Of a stretch of DNA of 64,000 bases, positions 42,933 to 53,859 are shown piece after piece. Origin of the DNA: Nocardioides halotolerans DSM 19273 (GTDB taxonomy: Bacteria > Actinomycetota > Actinomycetes > Propionibacteriales > Nocardioidaceae); contig NZ_KE383923.1 in the NCBI RefSeq assembly GCF_000422805.1, positions 133,296 through 197,295 of the forward strand. Direction: 5' to 3'. Below the pieces are notes generated by a model. It made no database searches. It was not told the origin of the DNA and saw only the letters and a program-made list of their open reading frames with translations. Numbering within the stretch: position 1 is the first letter of the stretch; each line of letters begins with the position of its first letter. The translations under genes were made by a program, and so were the position numbers.

Positions 42933-42938
42933 TAACAT
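42933..42938 (+). promoter_or_regulatory. Candidate leaderless -10 box of valS
   Basis: TAACAT ends six bases before the ATG at 42945, and there is no Shine-Dalgarno sequence between them. This spacing fits a transcript starting at the A of the start codon. The -35 region is not recognisable. The 117-base region is shared with the divergent PPTase gene. Confidence 0.45.
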
Positions 42939-42944
42939 TTGGTC

Positions 42945-45575
42945 ATGACCGAGACCCAGCAGGACCAGGTGGAGACGTCGACGGCACCGCGCGCCGTCGC
43001 CGTACCCGACCGCCCGGCCCTCGAGGGGCTCGAGGCGAAGTGGACACAGCGCTGGCAGTCCGACCAGACCTACGCCTTCGACCGCACCCAGCCGCGGGAG
43101 AACGTCTACGCGATCGACACGCCCCCGCCGACCGTCAGCGGGTCGCTGCACGTGGGCCACGTCTTCTCCTACACCCACACCGACCTCGTCGCGCGGTTCC
43201 AGCGGATGCGCGGCAAGTCCGTGTTCTACCCCATGGGCTGGGACGACAACGGGCTGCCGACCGAGCGGCGGGTGCAGAACTACTTCGGCGTCCGCTGCGA
43301 CCCGTCGCTGCCCTACCAGGCCGACTTCACGCCGCCGGAGAAGCCCGACCCGAAGCGCCAGATGCCTATCAGCCGGCCCAACTTCGTCGAGCTCTGCGAG
43401 CAGCTCGTCGAGGAGGACGAGAAGGTCTTCGAGTCGCTGTGGCGCACGCTCGGTCTGTCGGTCGACTGGTCGCTCACCTACACGACCGCCGGCACCCACG
43501 CCCGCACGGTCAGCCAGCGCGCGTTCCTGCGCAACTTCGCCCGTGGCGAGGCCTACCTCGCCGAGGCCCCCACGGTCTGGGACGTCACCGACCGCACCGC
43601 CGTCGCGCAGGCCGAGATCGAGGCGCGGGAGTACCCCGGCGCCTACCACCGTGTCGCCTACCACCGCCCCGACGGCACCCCGGTCCACGTCGAGACCACC
43701 CGTCCCGAGCTGATCCCATCCGCGGTCGCGCTGATCGCGCACCCCGACGACGAGCGCTACCAGCCGCTGTTCGGCACCACCGTCACCTCGCCGGTCTTCG
43801 GCGTGGAGATCCCGGTCGTCGCGCACCACCTGGCCGAGATGGACAAGGGCGCCGGCATCGCCATGTGCTGCACCTTCGGCGATCTGACCGACGTGGTGTG
43901 GTGGCGCGAGCTCGACCTGCCGGTCCGCACCGTCATCGGCCGCGACGGCCGCCTGGCCCGCGAGACGCCTGCGTGGCTCGAGGAGGGCGCCGCGGGCGGG
44001 GGCTCGGCCGCGGCGTACGAGCGGCTCGCGGGCAAGACCGTCTTCTCGGCGCGCGAGGAGATGGTCGCGATGCTGCGCGAGACCGGCGACCTCGACGGCG
44101 AGCCCAAGCCGACGACCCGCATGGCGAACTTCTACGAGCGCGGCGACAAGCCGCTCGAGATCGTCGCGACGAGGCAGTGGTACATCCGCAACGGCGGGCG
44201 CGACGCCGACGTGCGTGCCGAGATGCTCCAGCACGGCGCCGACATCACCTGGCTGCCGGCGCACATGAAGATCCGCTTCGACAACTGGGTCTCCGGGCTC
44301 ACCGGCGACTGGCTGATCTCGCGGCAGCGGTTCTTCGGCATCCCGTTCCCGGTCTGGTACCCCCTCGACGGCGACGGTGAGCCCGACTACGCCCACCCCC
44401 TGATGCCGTCCGAGGCGGAGCTCCCGGTCGACCCCTCGACCGACGCCCCGCGCGGCTACACCGAGGAGCAGCGCGGCAAGCCCCACGGCTTCCTCGGCGA
44501 CCCCGACGTCATGGACACCTGGGCCACGTCCTCCCTGACGCCGCAGATCGCGGGCGGCTGGAGCGTCGACGACGACCTGTTCTCGCGCGTCTTCCCGATG
44601 GACCTGTGCACCCAGGCGCACGAGATCATCCGCACCTGGCTGTTCTCGCGCGTCGTCCGCGCCCACTACGAGAACCACGCGACGCCGTGGACCCACGCGA
44701 TGCTGTCGGGCTGGATCCTCGACCCCGACCGCAAGAAGATGTCGAAGTCCAAGGGCAACGTGGTCGTGCCGACCGAGATCCTCGACAAGTACGGCGCCGA
44801 CGCCGTCCGCTGGCGGGCCGCCGCCGTGCGCCCCGGCATGGACTCGCCGTTCGACGAGGCCCAGATGAAGGTGGGTCGCCGGCTCGCCATGAAGGTGCTC
44901 AACGCCTCCAAGTTCGTGCTCGGCAACGTCGGCGCCACCGAGCTCAACGCGTTCGAGGTCTCCGAGCCCGTCGACTGCGCCCTCCTGGCGCGGCTCGCCA
45001 CGGTCGTCAGCGCCGCCACCGAGGCGTTCGAGGCCTACGACTACTCGACCGCGCTGGAGACGACGGAGCGGTTCTTCTGGGAGTTCTGCGACGACTACCT
45101 CGAGCTGGTCAAGGAGCGGGCCTACGACGCCGAGGGCGGTCACGCGACCGCCTCGGCGCGGGCCACGCTCGCGATCGCGCTCCAGGTCCAGCTGCGCCTG
45201 CTCGCGCCGTTCCTGCCCTACGTGACCGAGGAGGTCTGGTCGTGGTGGCAGGAGGGCTCGATCCACCGCGCCGCCTGGCCGACCGAGACCGACCTCGGCG
45301 CCGCCGCGGCCGCCGACGCCTCCAGCCTCGACGCGGTCGCGGCCGCGCTCATCGGCATCCGGGGCGCCAAGTCGCAGGCGAAGGTCTCGATGCGCCACGA
45401 GCTCACCGGGGTCCGCATCAGCGGTCCCGAGGCGCTGGTGCGGGCCGCCGAGCTCGCCGCCGACGACCTGCGCAAGACCGGCCGGGTCACCGGTGACCTG
45501 ACGTTCGCGGTCGACGAGTCGGCCACCGAGCTGGCCGTCGAGGCCGACCTGGCGCCGGTCGAGCAGCCTCAGTAG
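42945..45575 (+). CDS. valS: Valyl-tRNA synthetase
   Basis: ValRS charges tRNA-Val and edits threonine. The 876-residue class I enzyme has H69-V-G-H (HIGH motif), a CP1 editing domain (about 200-350), K598-M-S-K-S and a C-terminal anticodon-binding domain ending in a short tail. ATG 42945 is preferred over an upstream TTG. It is on the plus strand while the surrounding clpX and folC backbone is on the minus strand, which suggests a local rearrangement. Confidence 0.96.
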   Translation: MTETQQDQVETSTAPRAVAVPDRPALEGLEAKWTQRWQSDQTYAFDRTQPRENVYAIDTPPPTVSGSLHVGHVFSYTHTDLVARFQRMRGKSVFYPMGWDDNGLPTERRVQNYFGVRCDPSLPYQADFTPPEKPDPKRQMPISRPNFVELCEQLVEEDEKVFESLWRTLGLSVDWSLTYTTAGTHARTVSQRAFLRNFARGEAYLAEAPTVWDVTDRTAVAQAEIEAREYPGAYHRVAYHRPDGTPVHVETTRPELIPSAVALIAHPDDERYQPLFGTTVTSPVFGVEIPVVAHHLAEMDKGAGIAMCCTFGDLTDVVWWRELDLPVRTVIGRDGRLARETPAWLEEGAAGGGSAAAYERLAGKTVFSAREEMVAMLRETGDLDGEPKPTTRMANFYERGDKPLEIVATRQWYIRNGGRDADVRAEMLQHGADITWLPAHMKIRFDNWVSGLTGDWLISRQRFFGIPFPVWYPLDGDGEPDYAHPLMPSEAELPVDPSTDAPRGYTEEQRGKPHGFLGDPDVMDTWATSSLTPQIAGGWSVDDDLFSRVFPMDLCTQAHEIIRTWLFSRVVRAHYENHATPWTHAMLSGWILDPDRKKMSKSKGNVVVPTEILDKYGADAVRWRAAAVRPGMDSPFDEAQMKVGRRLAMKVLNASKFVLGNVGATELNAFEVSEPVDCALLARLATVVSAATEAFEAYDYSTALETTERFFWEFCDDYLELVKERAYDAEGGHATASARATLAIALQVQLRLLAPFLPYVTEEVWSWWQEGSIHRAAWPTETDLGAAAAADASSLDAVAAALIGIRGAKSQAKVSMRHELTGVRISGPEALVRAAELAADDLRKTGRVTGDLTFAVDESATELAVEADLAPVEQPQ

Positions 45576-45694
45576 GGCACGCCCTGACACCTGGCTGGTC
45601 GCCGTACCGAGATCTGGGTGGTTCCACGTACCTCCGCGGCGCCCGGCGGGCGGCTGCTGTGTGGTGGACGCACCACCGAGAGAAGGGCACGACA

Positions 45695-45946
45695 ATGCCG
45701 CTGTTCATGGACGTGCACGAGAAGGTCGAGGGGCTCACCGCCGAGGCGGTGGCGGGCGCGCACAAGGCCGACCTCGAGACCCAGGGCGCCTACGGCGTCA
45801 ACTACAAGCAGTACTGGTTCGACGAGGCGTCGGGGAAGGTGTTCTGCCTGGTCGAGGCACCCGACGCCGAGACCGCGACCCGGGTGCACCGCGAGGCGCA
45901 CGGTCTGGTCGCCGACGCCGTGATCCCGGTCCAGGAAGGCCACTGA
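45695..45946 (+). CDS. DUF4242 (SCO4226-like nickel-binding) protein, paralogue 1
   Basis: This 83-residue ferredoxin-fold protein fits DUF4242, whose Streptomyces member SCO4226 binds nickel. Features are P-L-F-M-D-V-H, E-T-Q-G-x-Y-G-V-N-Y, G-K-V-F-C-L-V and A-P-D-A-E-T-A-x-x-V-H-R-E-A-H-G. ATG 45695 has GAGAAGGG upstream, after a small GTGGTG/CACCAC hairpin. It is tail-to-tail with a signalling ATPase gene across 39 bases. A paralogue at 61885-62136 is 56 of 83 residues identical. Confidence 0.85.
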   Translation: MPLFMDVHEKVEGLTAEAVAGAHKADLETQGAYGVNYKQYWFDEASGKVFCLVEAPDAETATRVHREAHGLVADAVIPVQEGH

Positions 45947-45985
45947 CGGCCCGGCCGGCGGCCCCGGTCGCGGCCCAGTCAGCAG

Positions 45986-48697
45986 TCAGCTCGGCTCCAC
46001 GACGGGGAGGGCTGCCATCTCCCGCATCAGCCCCCCGAGATCCTCGGTGCGCCCCTGCGTGAAGGCGGCGTCCCACTCGTCCGGGACCAGCTCGCGGGCA
46101 CGCTCGATCGCGCGGGCGTTGTAGCGCGCTTCCGAAGCCATGGCGGGCATGCCCTCGACGAAGCGGACCATCGACGATGCGCCGAAGGCGCGGGCGGCCA
46201 GGAGCGGATAGCTCCGGCCGACCACGTCCGCAAGGAGCTCGGCGATCAGCACGGTGGTCTCCGGCTCGTCGTAGGCCAGGATCGGCTCCGTGATGTCCCT
46301 CAGTCGCGCATGGGCGGCCGCGGTGTCTCCGCGGAACGCCTCGAGCTGCGCGAACTCATAGGCCCACATGGTGAGCCAGAAGTCGTTCCCGGCTTCGCGC
46401 AGCAGTGCCCCGACCTCCGTGAGGTAGCGCTCGGCGGTCTCGAAGTCCTCGCGTTCGAGCGCGACGAAGGCGAGCTGCCTGAGTGCGTCCGAGTGCATGC
46501 CGCCGCTGATCTTCCCGGCGGCGAGCAGCCGGGTGCTGACCTCCAGGCACTCCTGCGCCGCTTGCTGCGCACCGTCCAGGTCGCGTCGTTCGATCTCGCC
46601 CGACGTGATCAGGAACAGGTCGATGACAAGGAGGTCGGGTGGGCTGAGGCGACCCGGGGTGGCCCGGGGCCAGTCCTCCTCCGGACCGGCGGAGTCCCGC
46701 AGCAGCGCCACACTGGTCCGCGCGTGCTCGATGGCCGCGTCCACCTCGCCTAGACGTTCCTTGATCTCGGCCAAGACCTGGAGACACGCCGCGGCGCCGA
46801 GCGGATCGGTAGCCCAGGATGCGTCACGCGAGGCCCTCTCCGCCCATTCGAGTCCGAGCTGGAAACGCCTGCACTCGACCGCCAGCCGGAGGAAGCGATC
46901 GATGACGCGCACTGCAGGCATGCCCTCAGTCCCCTCGAACCCCAGGTCCTTGATGCCCGCCGCGCCTCGTGCGACGGTCGCCGTCAGGTTGTCGACGTCG
47001 AGTGTGAACCGCCGCCTCACCGAGGCCCGCTCGCCGGCACCGATGGCCTTGTTCAACGAGTGCACGACCTCGAAGTAGTGCTGGGCGTGCGCTTGGGCCG
47101 CCGACGCGAGCTCACCTCTTGCCTCCAGGCGATCGAGGGCGAAGCGTCTGATCGTCTCCAGCAGGGTGAATCTCGGCTCGCCGTCCCACGACTCGCTGAC
47201 GACCACGAGACTCGCGTCAACGAGGCTCAGGACGAGGTCGACCACGTCGGCGCCGCCAAGCTCGTCCCGGGGTACGACGGCCTCGACGGCCGGCAGGTCG
47301 GCACCGCCGTCGAAGACACCCAGGTGGTCGAGGACCGTCTGTTCCGCGGTGGTGAGGAGGGCACAGCTCCACGCGATCGTGTCGCGGATCGTCTGCTGCC
47401 GCTCTGGGACCGACCGGTCGGCGGACCGGAGATCCAGCGCGCTGTCGATGCGGCCGAGGATCGCCTTGGGTGAGAAGACCTTCAGCCGCGCCGCCACGAG
47501 CTCGATGGCCAGCGGGAGACCGTCGAGGGCGACGACGAGGGCCGCGACGTCGGAGGCGTTGTCCGGGGTGAGGCCGAAGTCCTTGCGCACTCGCTGAGCG
47601 GAATCCACGAGCATCCGGACCGCCCCAGAGGCCGCGACAGCCTCGAACGAGGACCCGGTAGGGAGCAGCAGCGGGGGAACCTTGTGCTCGTGCTCGCCGG
47701 TGACGTGCAGGGGTCGTCGGGACGTGAGCAGGAGGCTCAGGTGTGGAGCCGACGCCAGAAGGGTCCGCACGACCACGTCCGCGTCCGGGATCTGCTCCAC
47801 GTTGTCCAGGATCACCAGCGCCTGCCGCTCGCCGACGTAGTCGAAGAATCCCGGCGGTATGTGTCCGTCCGGGGGGACGTCCAACACCTGCGCCATCGTC
47901 GCCCACATCGCGTAGGCACCGGTCACCGCCGCGAGAGGTACGAAGTGCACGCCGTCTGGGAACGCTGGCGCGACCTTGGCCGCGAGCGCGGTGGCGAGGC
48001 GCGTCTTGCCGCTCCCGCCCGGGCCTGTGAGCGTCACCAGCCGGACACCCTCCTCGCTGAGTGCGGCAGCGAGCTCCTCGAGCTCGCCGTCGCGTCCCAC
48101 GGTCGGCGTGAGCATCGTCGGTAGCCGGCCCGCGCCACCCTGGGTCCGCGGTGGTCCATGGACGTCGGCCAAGCCGGGCGTCAGCACCTGGAAGAGCCGG
48201 ACGCGGTCGGGCAGATCGGGCAGCTGGTGCAGCCCGAGGTCTCGCAGCTCGACGGGCGAGCCACCCGACTCGAGGACACGGGCTGCGATCTCCGAGGCGA
48301 GCACCTGCCCGCCGTGAGCCGCCGATGCCACCTGAGCAACCGTGTGCTTGTCGAGCCTGGCGTAGCCGGCCTCGTGCCGACGAGGCGCGCAGCAGTGCAG
48401 ACCGACCCGGGGGGCCACTCCTCCATGTCCGGAGGAGTGGACCTCCGAGGAGAGCCTGCGCAGCGCTTCTATCGCCGCCTGCACCGCCACGCCCGGGCTG
48501 CGGAACACTGCGAACGAGCCATCGCTGTCAGGCGCCTGGTCCGCACCGAAGGATGTCCACACCTCACGACACACGCGGCGGGCGCGGTCGCGCACGGTGT
48601 GCCAGTCCTCGGCGGGTCGCGACTGCAGAGCCGCGACGTTCTCGAGCTCGACGGCGAGCAAGGTCGTCGACTCCGGCCAGTCGTCCCTGCCACCCAT
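45986..48697 (-). CDS. Signalling ATPase with degenerate cyclase domain, NB-ARC-type ATPase and TPR region
   Basis: The 903-residue protein has an N-terminal class III nucleotide-cyclase-like domain (about 10-175) lacking the metal-binding Asp of F-T-D-I, so it is probably catalytically dead. A STAND/NB-ARC ATPase follows with Walker A G225-P-G-G-S-G-K-T and V-I-L-D-N-V-E-Q. A long helical TPR-like region runs to the end. No helix-turn-helix is visible at either end, unlike LuxR/AfsR-type relatives. Its start is coupled (TGATG) to a small membrane protein. Confidence 0.85.
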   Translation of the reverse strand: MGGRDDWPESTTLLAVELENVAALQSRPAEDWHTVRDRARRVCREVWTSFGADQAPDSDGSFAVFRSPGVAVQAAIEALRRLSSEVHSSGHGGVAPRVGLHCCAPRRHEAGYARLDKHTVAQVASAAHGGQVLASEIAARVLESGGSPVELRDLGLHQLPDLPDRVRLFQVLTPGLADVHGPPRTQGGAGRLPTMLTPTVGRDGELEELAAALSEEGVRLVTLTGPGGSGKTRLATALAAKVAPAFPDGVHFVPLAAVTGAYAMWATMAQVLDVPPDGHIPPGFFDYVGERQALVILDNVEQIPDADVVVRTLLASAPHLSLLLTSRRPLHVTGEHEHKVPPLLLPTGSSFEAVAASGAVRMLVDSAQRVRKDFGLTPDNASDVAALVVALDGLPLAIELVAARLKVFSPKAILGRIDSALDLRSADRSVPERQQTIRDTIAWSCALLTTAEQTVLDHLGVFDGGADLPAVEAVVPRDELGGADVVDLVLSLVDASLVVVSESWDGEPRFTLLETIRRFALDRLEARGELASAAQAHAQHYFEVVHSLNKAIGAGERASVRRRFTLDVDNLTATVARGAAGIKDLGFEGTEGMPAVRVIDRFLRLAVECRRFQLGLEWAERASRDASWATDPLGAAACLQVLAEIKERLGEVDAAIEHARTSVALLRDSAGPEEDWPRATPGRLSPPDLLVIDLFLITSGEIERRDLDGAQQAAQECLEVSTRLLAAGKISGGMHSDALRQLAFVALEREDFETAERYLTEVGALLREAGNDFWLTMWAYEFAQLEAFRGDTAAAHARLRDITEPILAYDEPETTVLIAELLADVVGRSYPLLAARAFGASSMVRFVEGMPAMASEARYNARAIERARELVPDEWDAAFTQGRTEDLGGLMREMAALPVVEPS

Positions 48698-49230
48698 CAG
48701 CCGGCCCCGACGGCTCCGACATCCGCGACGGTTACCGGCACCCCGAGCTCAGCGCGGGCAGCTGCGAGAAACGCCTGGAAGAGCTGCTCGGCCCGTTCCT
48801 GCCGTGTCACGAACGACCCGGCCCCGGTCCCGTGCAGCCACGCCGAGACGGCCGAGTAGAGCGCGCGAGCGATCTTCGCCGGCTCCGCGCCGCAGTAGAG
48901 GTCGACCTCGCTCAGCAGCTGCCAGAAGGGCTCGAGCTCCTCGTCGCCGGGCTGGTGGTCTGCCTGGTGGTGCTCCAGCTGCCACGCCAGCTCGGCATGT
49001 CCGTGGTACTTCTCGATGACGGCGAGCAACGCGGCGCGACGGTGGTCGAAGAGGCGCGCTTCCCGTTCTCGCCGCGCGTCGACCGCCATCCGCTGCTCCT
49101 CGCGGCGTTCCTCGGACGCCAGCCGGACCCGGTCGCGAGCGTCGGAGCGGATCTGGGTGAAGACCGTGCCGAGCAGGGTCCCGCCGACGCCGATCCCGCC
49201 GCTGAGCAGGCCGACCGTCGCTGCGTCCAT
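48697..49230 (-). CDS. Hypothetical protein with N-terminal membrane helix and coiled coil
   Basis: The 177-residue product from ATG 49230 starts with a Gly-rich hydrophobic helix (about 5-24: G-L-L-S-G-G-I-G-V-G-G-T). A highly charged coiled coil (about 27-60, R/E-rich) and a helical domain follow. I recognise no family. The stop overlaps the start of the STAND ATPase gene, so it may be the membrane anchor or sensor for that protein (inference). Confidence 0.65.
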   Translation of the reverse strand: MDAATVGLLSGGIGVGGTLLGTVFTQIRSDARDRVRLASEERREEQRMAVDARREREARLFDHRRAALLAVIEKYHGHAELAWQLEHHQADHQPGDEELEPFWQLLSEVDLYCGAEPAKIARALYSAVSAWLHGTGAGSFVTRQERAEQLFQAFLAAARAELGVPVTVADVGAVGAG

Positions 49231-49396
49231 GATGGGCAGCGTATTTCGCGGCGCCTCGCATGCCGTCGCCTGCATTGAGTACGTCCTGCTCGGGACACGG
49301 CGTCGGTCCGTCGACCGCGCCGACCCCAGAGAGCGTGCCGTCACCCGCAGGACGAGACCGCCGGATCCTCGAGGGCGGACTCGAGGGTCCGGAGGC

Positions 49397-50680
<1,284 letters not shown>

Positions 50681-50773
50681 GAGGTTCCTCCTCCTCAACC
50701 GCGCAGATAACCCAGCGCGTCCCGAACGGTACCCCGTCGTCCCCCCATTCGGTGGCGGGACACGGAGTGTCTG

Positions 50774-51421
50774 TCAGCCGGCCGTGAGCGCCGGAGTGGT
50801 CTTGAGCGACTGCAGCACGGCGTCTATCAGACCGTACTCGACCGCGCCCTCGGCGGTGAGGATCTTGTCGCGCTCGATGTCGCGGCTGACCTCCTCGATC
50901 GTCTTGCCGGAGTGGTCGCTGATCATCTTCTCGAGCAGCTCGCGCATCCGGAGGATCTCGTTGGCCTGGATCTCGATGTCGGAGGTCTGGCCGAAGGTGC
51001 CCTCGGTGTAGGGCTGGTGGATGAGGATCCGGCTGTTGGGCAGCGCGAGGCGCTTGCCCGCGGTGCCGGCCGCCAGCAGGATCGCAGCAGCCGAGGCGGC
51101 CTGACCGATGCACACGGTCTGGACGTCGGGCTTGATGAACTTCATCGTGTCGTAGATCGCGGTCAGCGCGGTGAAGGAGCCACCGGGGCTGTTGATGTAG
51201 ATGCTGATGTCCTGGTCGGGGTTCATCGACTGCAGGCACAGCAGCTGCGCGATGACGGCGTTGGCGACGTCGTCGGAGATCGGGGTGCCGAGGTAGATGA
51301 TGCGGTCCTCGAAGAGCTTGGCGTAGGGGTCGATGCGGCGGAAGCCGTACGACGTCCGCTCCTCCCACTGGGGGATGTAGTAGTTCATCGACGGGCTCGG
51401 GTCGCTCATGTGCTCACTCAT
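50774..51421 (-). CDS. clpP2: ATP-dependent Clp protease proteolytic subunit ClpP2
   Basis: This is a 215-residue ClpP with the serine triad S110 (G-Q-A-A-S-A-A-A), H135 and D185. Actinobacterial ClpP1 and ClpP2 form mixed tetradecamers. An in-frame ATG four codons in (M5) is an alternative start with a better GAG-rich upstream sequence. The gene begins eight bases after clpP1 ends. Confidence 0.95.
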   Translation of the reverse strand: MSEHMSDPSPSMNYYIPQWEERTSYGFRRIDPYAKLFEDRIIYLGTPISDDVANAVIAQLLCLQSMNPDQDISIYINSPGGSFTALTAIYDTMKFIKPDVQTVCIGQAASAAAILLAAGTAGKRLALPNSRILIHQPYTEGTFGQTSDIEIQANEILRMRELLEKMISDHSGKTIEEVSRDIERDKILTAEGAVEYGLIDAVLQSLKTTPALTAG

Positions 51422-51429
51422 GGGAGGGG

Positions 51430-52071
51430 TCAGTCCTTCTTCCGCGCGGGGCGGCCGTCGTCGGCGGCCTCACGAGCGTTGGTGATGACCTGGTCGACCA
51501 GGCCGTAGTCCTTGGCCTGCTCCGCGGTGAACCAGCGGTCACGGTCGGCGTCGGCCTCGATCTGCTCGACGCTCTGGCCGGTGTGCTGGGCGATCAGCTC
51601 GAGCAGCACCTTCTTGATGTGCAGGGACTGCTGGGCCTGGATCTTGATGTCGGACGCCGAACCACCCATGCCGGAGGACGGCTGGTGCATCATGATCCGC
51701 GAGTGGGGCAGGGCGTAGCGCTTGCCCTTGGCGCCGGCGCAGAGCAGGAACTGCCCCATCGAGGCCGCCAGCCCCATGCCGACGGTGGCCACGTCGTTGG
51801 GGATGTAGTTCATCGTGTCGTAGATCGCCATGCCGGCGTCGACCGAGCCGCCGGGGCTGTTGATGTGCAGGAAGATGTCGGTCTCGGGGTCCTCCGCCGA
51901 GAGCAGCAGCAGCTGGGCGCAGATCGCGTTGGCGTTCTGGTCGCGGACCTCGGAGCCGAGGAACACGATGCGCTCGCGGAGCAGCCGCTGGTAGATGTGG
52001 TCGTCGAGGACGGCGATCCCCGCGCCGCCACCGGCGGTCGGGTCGGGCAGCCCGGAAGTCTGAGCAGTCAC
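51430..52071 (-). CDS. clpP1: ATP-dependent Clp protease proteolytic subunit ClpP1
   Basis: This is a ClpP paralogue with the triad S104 (G-L-A-A-S-M-G), H129 in M-M-H-Q-P and D178, counting from GTG 52071. That start is preferred because TAAGGT ends seven bases upstream, giving a leaderless-type promoter. An in-frame GTG at 52107 would add 12 residues. The upstream region has a ClgR-like site. Order and overlap with clpP2 are standard. Confidence 0.94.
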   Translation of the reverse strand: MTAQTSGLPDPTAGGGAGIAVLDDHIYQRLLRERIVFLGSEVRDQNANAICAQLLLLSAEDPETDIFLHINSPGGSVDAGMAIYDTMNYIPNDVATVGMGLAASMGQFLLCAGAKGKRYALPHSRIMMHQPSSGMGGSASDIKIQAQQSLHIKKVLLELIAQHTGQSVEQIEADADRDRWFTAEQAKDYGLVDQVITNAREAADDGRPARKKD

Positions 52072-52078
52072 GTCGTCG

Positions 52079-52138
52079 ACCTTAGCCGGGGCGGGTGGCA
52101 CATCCACGGCGTGTCCCGCGATGTTCGCTCAGGGCAGA
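52079..52138 (-). promoter_or_regulatory. clpP1 promoter region with ClgR-like site
   Basis: On the minus strand TAAGGT (52079-52084) lies seven bases before the proposed GTG start. Further upstream, TCTGCCCTGAGCGA (52125-52138) resembles the ClgR activator box of actinobacterial clp genes (WCGCYNANRGCGWW on the other strand), with mismatches in one half-site. Its distance of about 55-65 bases from the inferred start fits an activator. ClgR control is an inference. Confidence 0.35.
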
Positions 52139-52160
52139 TGAACGCCGGGCGCGCGTGAGG

Positions 52161-52646
52161 TCAGCGCCCTTCCACTGCGCGCTTGAGGCGGGCGACCGAC
52201 TCGGCCATGCCCTCCTCGAGCTCGTCGGCGTGCCCGCCGACGCCGCCGAGGAACGCCGACGCGAACACCTTGCTGAGCGGCGTGAGCCGGCGCGGCACCG
52301 GCCGGCGGTGCACGACCCGGGTGCCGGTCCCCTCCGGGGCGATCTCCCAGATCCACCGCGCCCCGCTCGACGTCGTGTCCCAGGCGACCGTGCGGCCGGC
52401 CTCCACGTCCGCCACCACGTTGCGCGTCGGCCAGACCACGCCCTTGCGCCGGTTGACGCCGACGTACCACTGGCCGGGCCGCAGCCCGCCCCGCTTGAGC
52501 GGGATCATCCGCACCAGCTCGGGCGAGAGCTCGGGCATCCGGCGTACGTCGCCGAGCACCTCCCACACCACCTCCGGCGGTGCGTCGATCGTGGTCTCGA
52601 CGCGCAGCTCACGCTCGGCTGTCTCGTTCGGGGCAGCCTTGGTCAC
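52161..52646 (-). CDS. SRPBCC family protein
   Basis: The 161-residue START-like protein has the entry segment V-E-T-T-I-D-A-P-P-E-V-V-W-E-V-L-G-D, a middle G-Q-W-Y-V-G-V-N-R-R, and the long C-terminal helix (E-L-E-E-G-M-A-E-S-V-A-R-L). A hydrophobic ligand-binding or aromatase/cyclase-like role is possible; nothing specifies it. The GTG start at 52646 gives the family N-terminus. It is 26 bases downstream of a lipase-like gene. Confidence 0.83.
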   Translation of the reverse strand: MTKAAPNETAERELRVETTIDAPPEVVWEVLGDVRRMPELSPELVRMIPLKRGGLRPGQWYVGVNRRKGVVWPTRNVVADVEAGRTVAWDTTSSGARWIWEIAPEGTGTRVVHRRPVPRRLTPLSKVFASAFLGGVGGHADELEEGMAESVARLKRAVEGR

Positions 52647-52671
52647 GGGCGGCAGTCTGGCAGCCGGACTG

Positions 52672-53805
52672 TCAGGCGAGCCAGCGCTGCAGCGCCGCGT
52701 GGACCTCGGGGTGGTTGAGCAGCCCGAAGTGGTCGGTGCGGCCGACGTGGAGCACGTCGGCGTCGGGGAACAGCGTGCGTCCACGACTGCGGCCGTACGC
52801 CGACTGCGGCCGCACGAGCAGGTCGCCGACGAGGCTGCCGACCGGGTGGCGCCGGCTGCGCGTCAGCGTCGCCGCCACCAGGTGGTAGCGCGCGTGCGGC
52901 AGCGGCGGGACGTCCTCGGCCAGCCCGGCGACCAGGTCGTGCACACCGCGTGAGCGCCAGTCGAGGACCCGGCCGAACGCCGCCGTCTCCTGCAGCGCCT
53001 GCAGCCCCCGGCTGCCGTGCCCGATCCCCCACGCGATCGGGGCTCCGAGGTGGGGCGTGCCGAGCGTGACGACGTCGGTGACACGGCCGCTCCACGGCTC
53101 CTCCACCTCGCTCGCGACCGCGCCGGCGGCGCGCACCACCAGGCCGCCCAGGGAGTGGCCGACCAGCGCGATCCGGGTGACCGGGACCGGCCACGCCTCG
53201 ACCACCCGCTGCATCAGGGCGGTGAGCGCGGCGCCGTTCTCGCGCAGCGGCAGGCCGGTGTTGGCCCGCAGCATCAGCGGCGTCCAGCCGCGCTCGGCCA
53301 GCATCTCGGCGTACGTCGTGCCGGTTCGGTCGCGGTGGCGCCGCCAGTAGGCCTCGTTCTCGCAGAGCCCGTGCAGGAACACCACGAGCCGGCCGGTCGC
53401 CTCCGGGAAGGCCTCCACCAGGGACGAGGCGTCGGGCTCGACGTCGGCGCCGTGCAGCCGCACCGCCATCGGGATCGCGAGCTGCGGCCGCTCCCGGAGC
53501 AGCCGGTCGCCGATCAGGCCGTTGACGGCCGCGCTGACGAACCGGCCGCGCGGGTCGGCCTCGAGCCGCGGCCCCACGCCGGTCGCGGCGACCCGGTCGA
53601 GCGCCCGTGACGCGCCGCCGAGCCCGCCGGTCAGCCCGCGGTAGACCGCGGTGGCGACGCCGCGGTGCACCCGGCCGGCCGGCGTGCGGTCGAGCAGGGC
53701 GAGGTGGGTGTCGCGCACGGTGCGGACCACGAGCTCGTCACCGACCTCGGCCAGCAGCGAGAGCGCGTCGAGCACGCTCGGACCGGGGGCAGCGACCTGG
53801 GCCAT
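52672..53805 (-). CDS. Alpha/beta-hydrolase (lipase/PGAP1-like)
   Basis: The 377-residue protein has V-F-L-H-G-L-C-E-N (oxyanion region), the nucleophile elbow G-H-S-L-G-G and a late H-F-G-L-L-N-H-P that can supply the catalytic His. The N-terminal 110 residues form a helical extension. The lipase-like core with G-T-P-H-L-G-A suggests an esterase on lipidic substrates. There is no signal peptide. It is followed by an SRPBCC gene on the same strand and lies downstream of tig. Confidence 0.82.
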   Translation of the reverse strand: MAQVAAPGPSVLDALSLLAEVGDELVVRTVRDTHLALLDRTPAGRVHRGVATAVYRGLTGGLGGASRALDRVAATGVGPRLEADPRGRFVSAAVNGLIGDRLLRERPQLAIPMAVRLHGADVEPDASSLVEAFPEATGRLVVFLHGLCENEAYWRRHRDRTGTTYAEMLAERGWTPLMLRANTGLPLRENGAALTALMQRVVEAWPVPVTRIALVGHSLGGLVVRAAGAVASEVEEPWSGRVTDVVTLGTPHLGAPIAWGIGHGSRGLQALQETAAFGRVLDWRSRGVHDLVAGLAEDVPPLPHARYHLVAATLTRSRRHPVGSLVGDLLVRPQSAYGRSRGRTLFPDADVLHVGRTDHFGLLNHPEVHAALQRWLA

Positions 53806-53859
53806 GGCGCTGACCCTAACCGTCCGGTGAACGGTCGTGCACTCACCCCCGGCGGCGTG

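Noticed and set aside
42828-42944. T-box leader for valS
   Set aside because: The region is only 117 bases, shared with a divergent gene, has no T-box bulge sequence, and valS appears leaderless.
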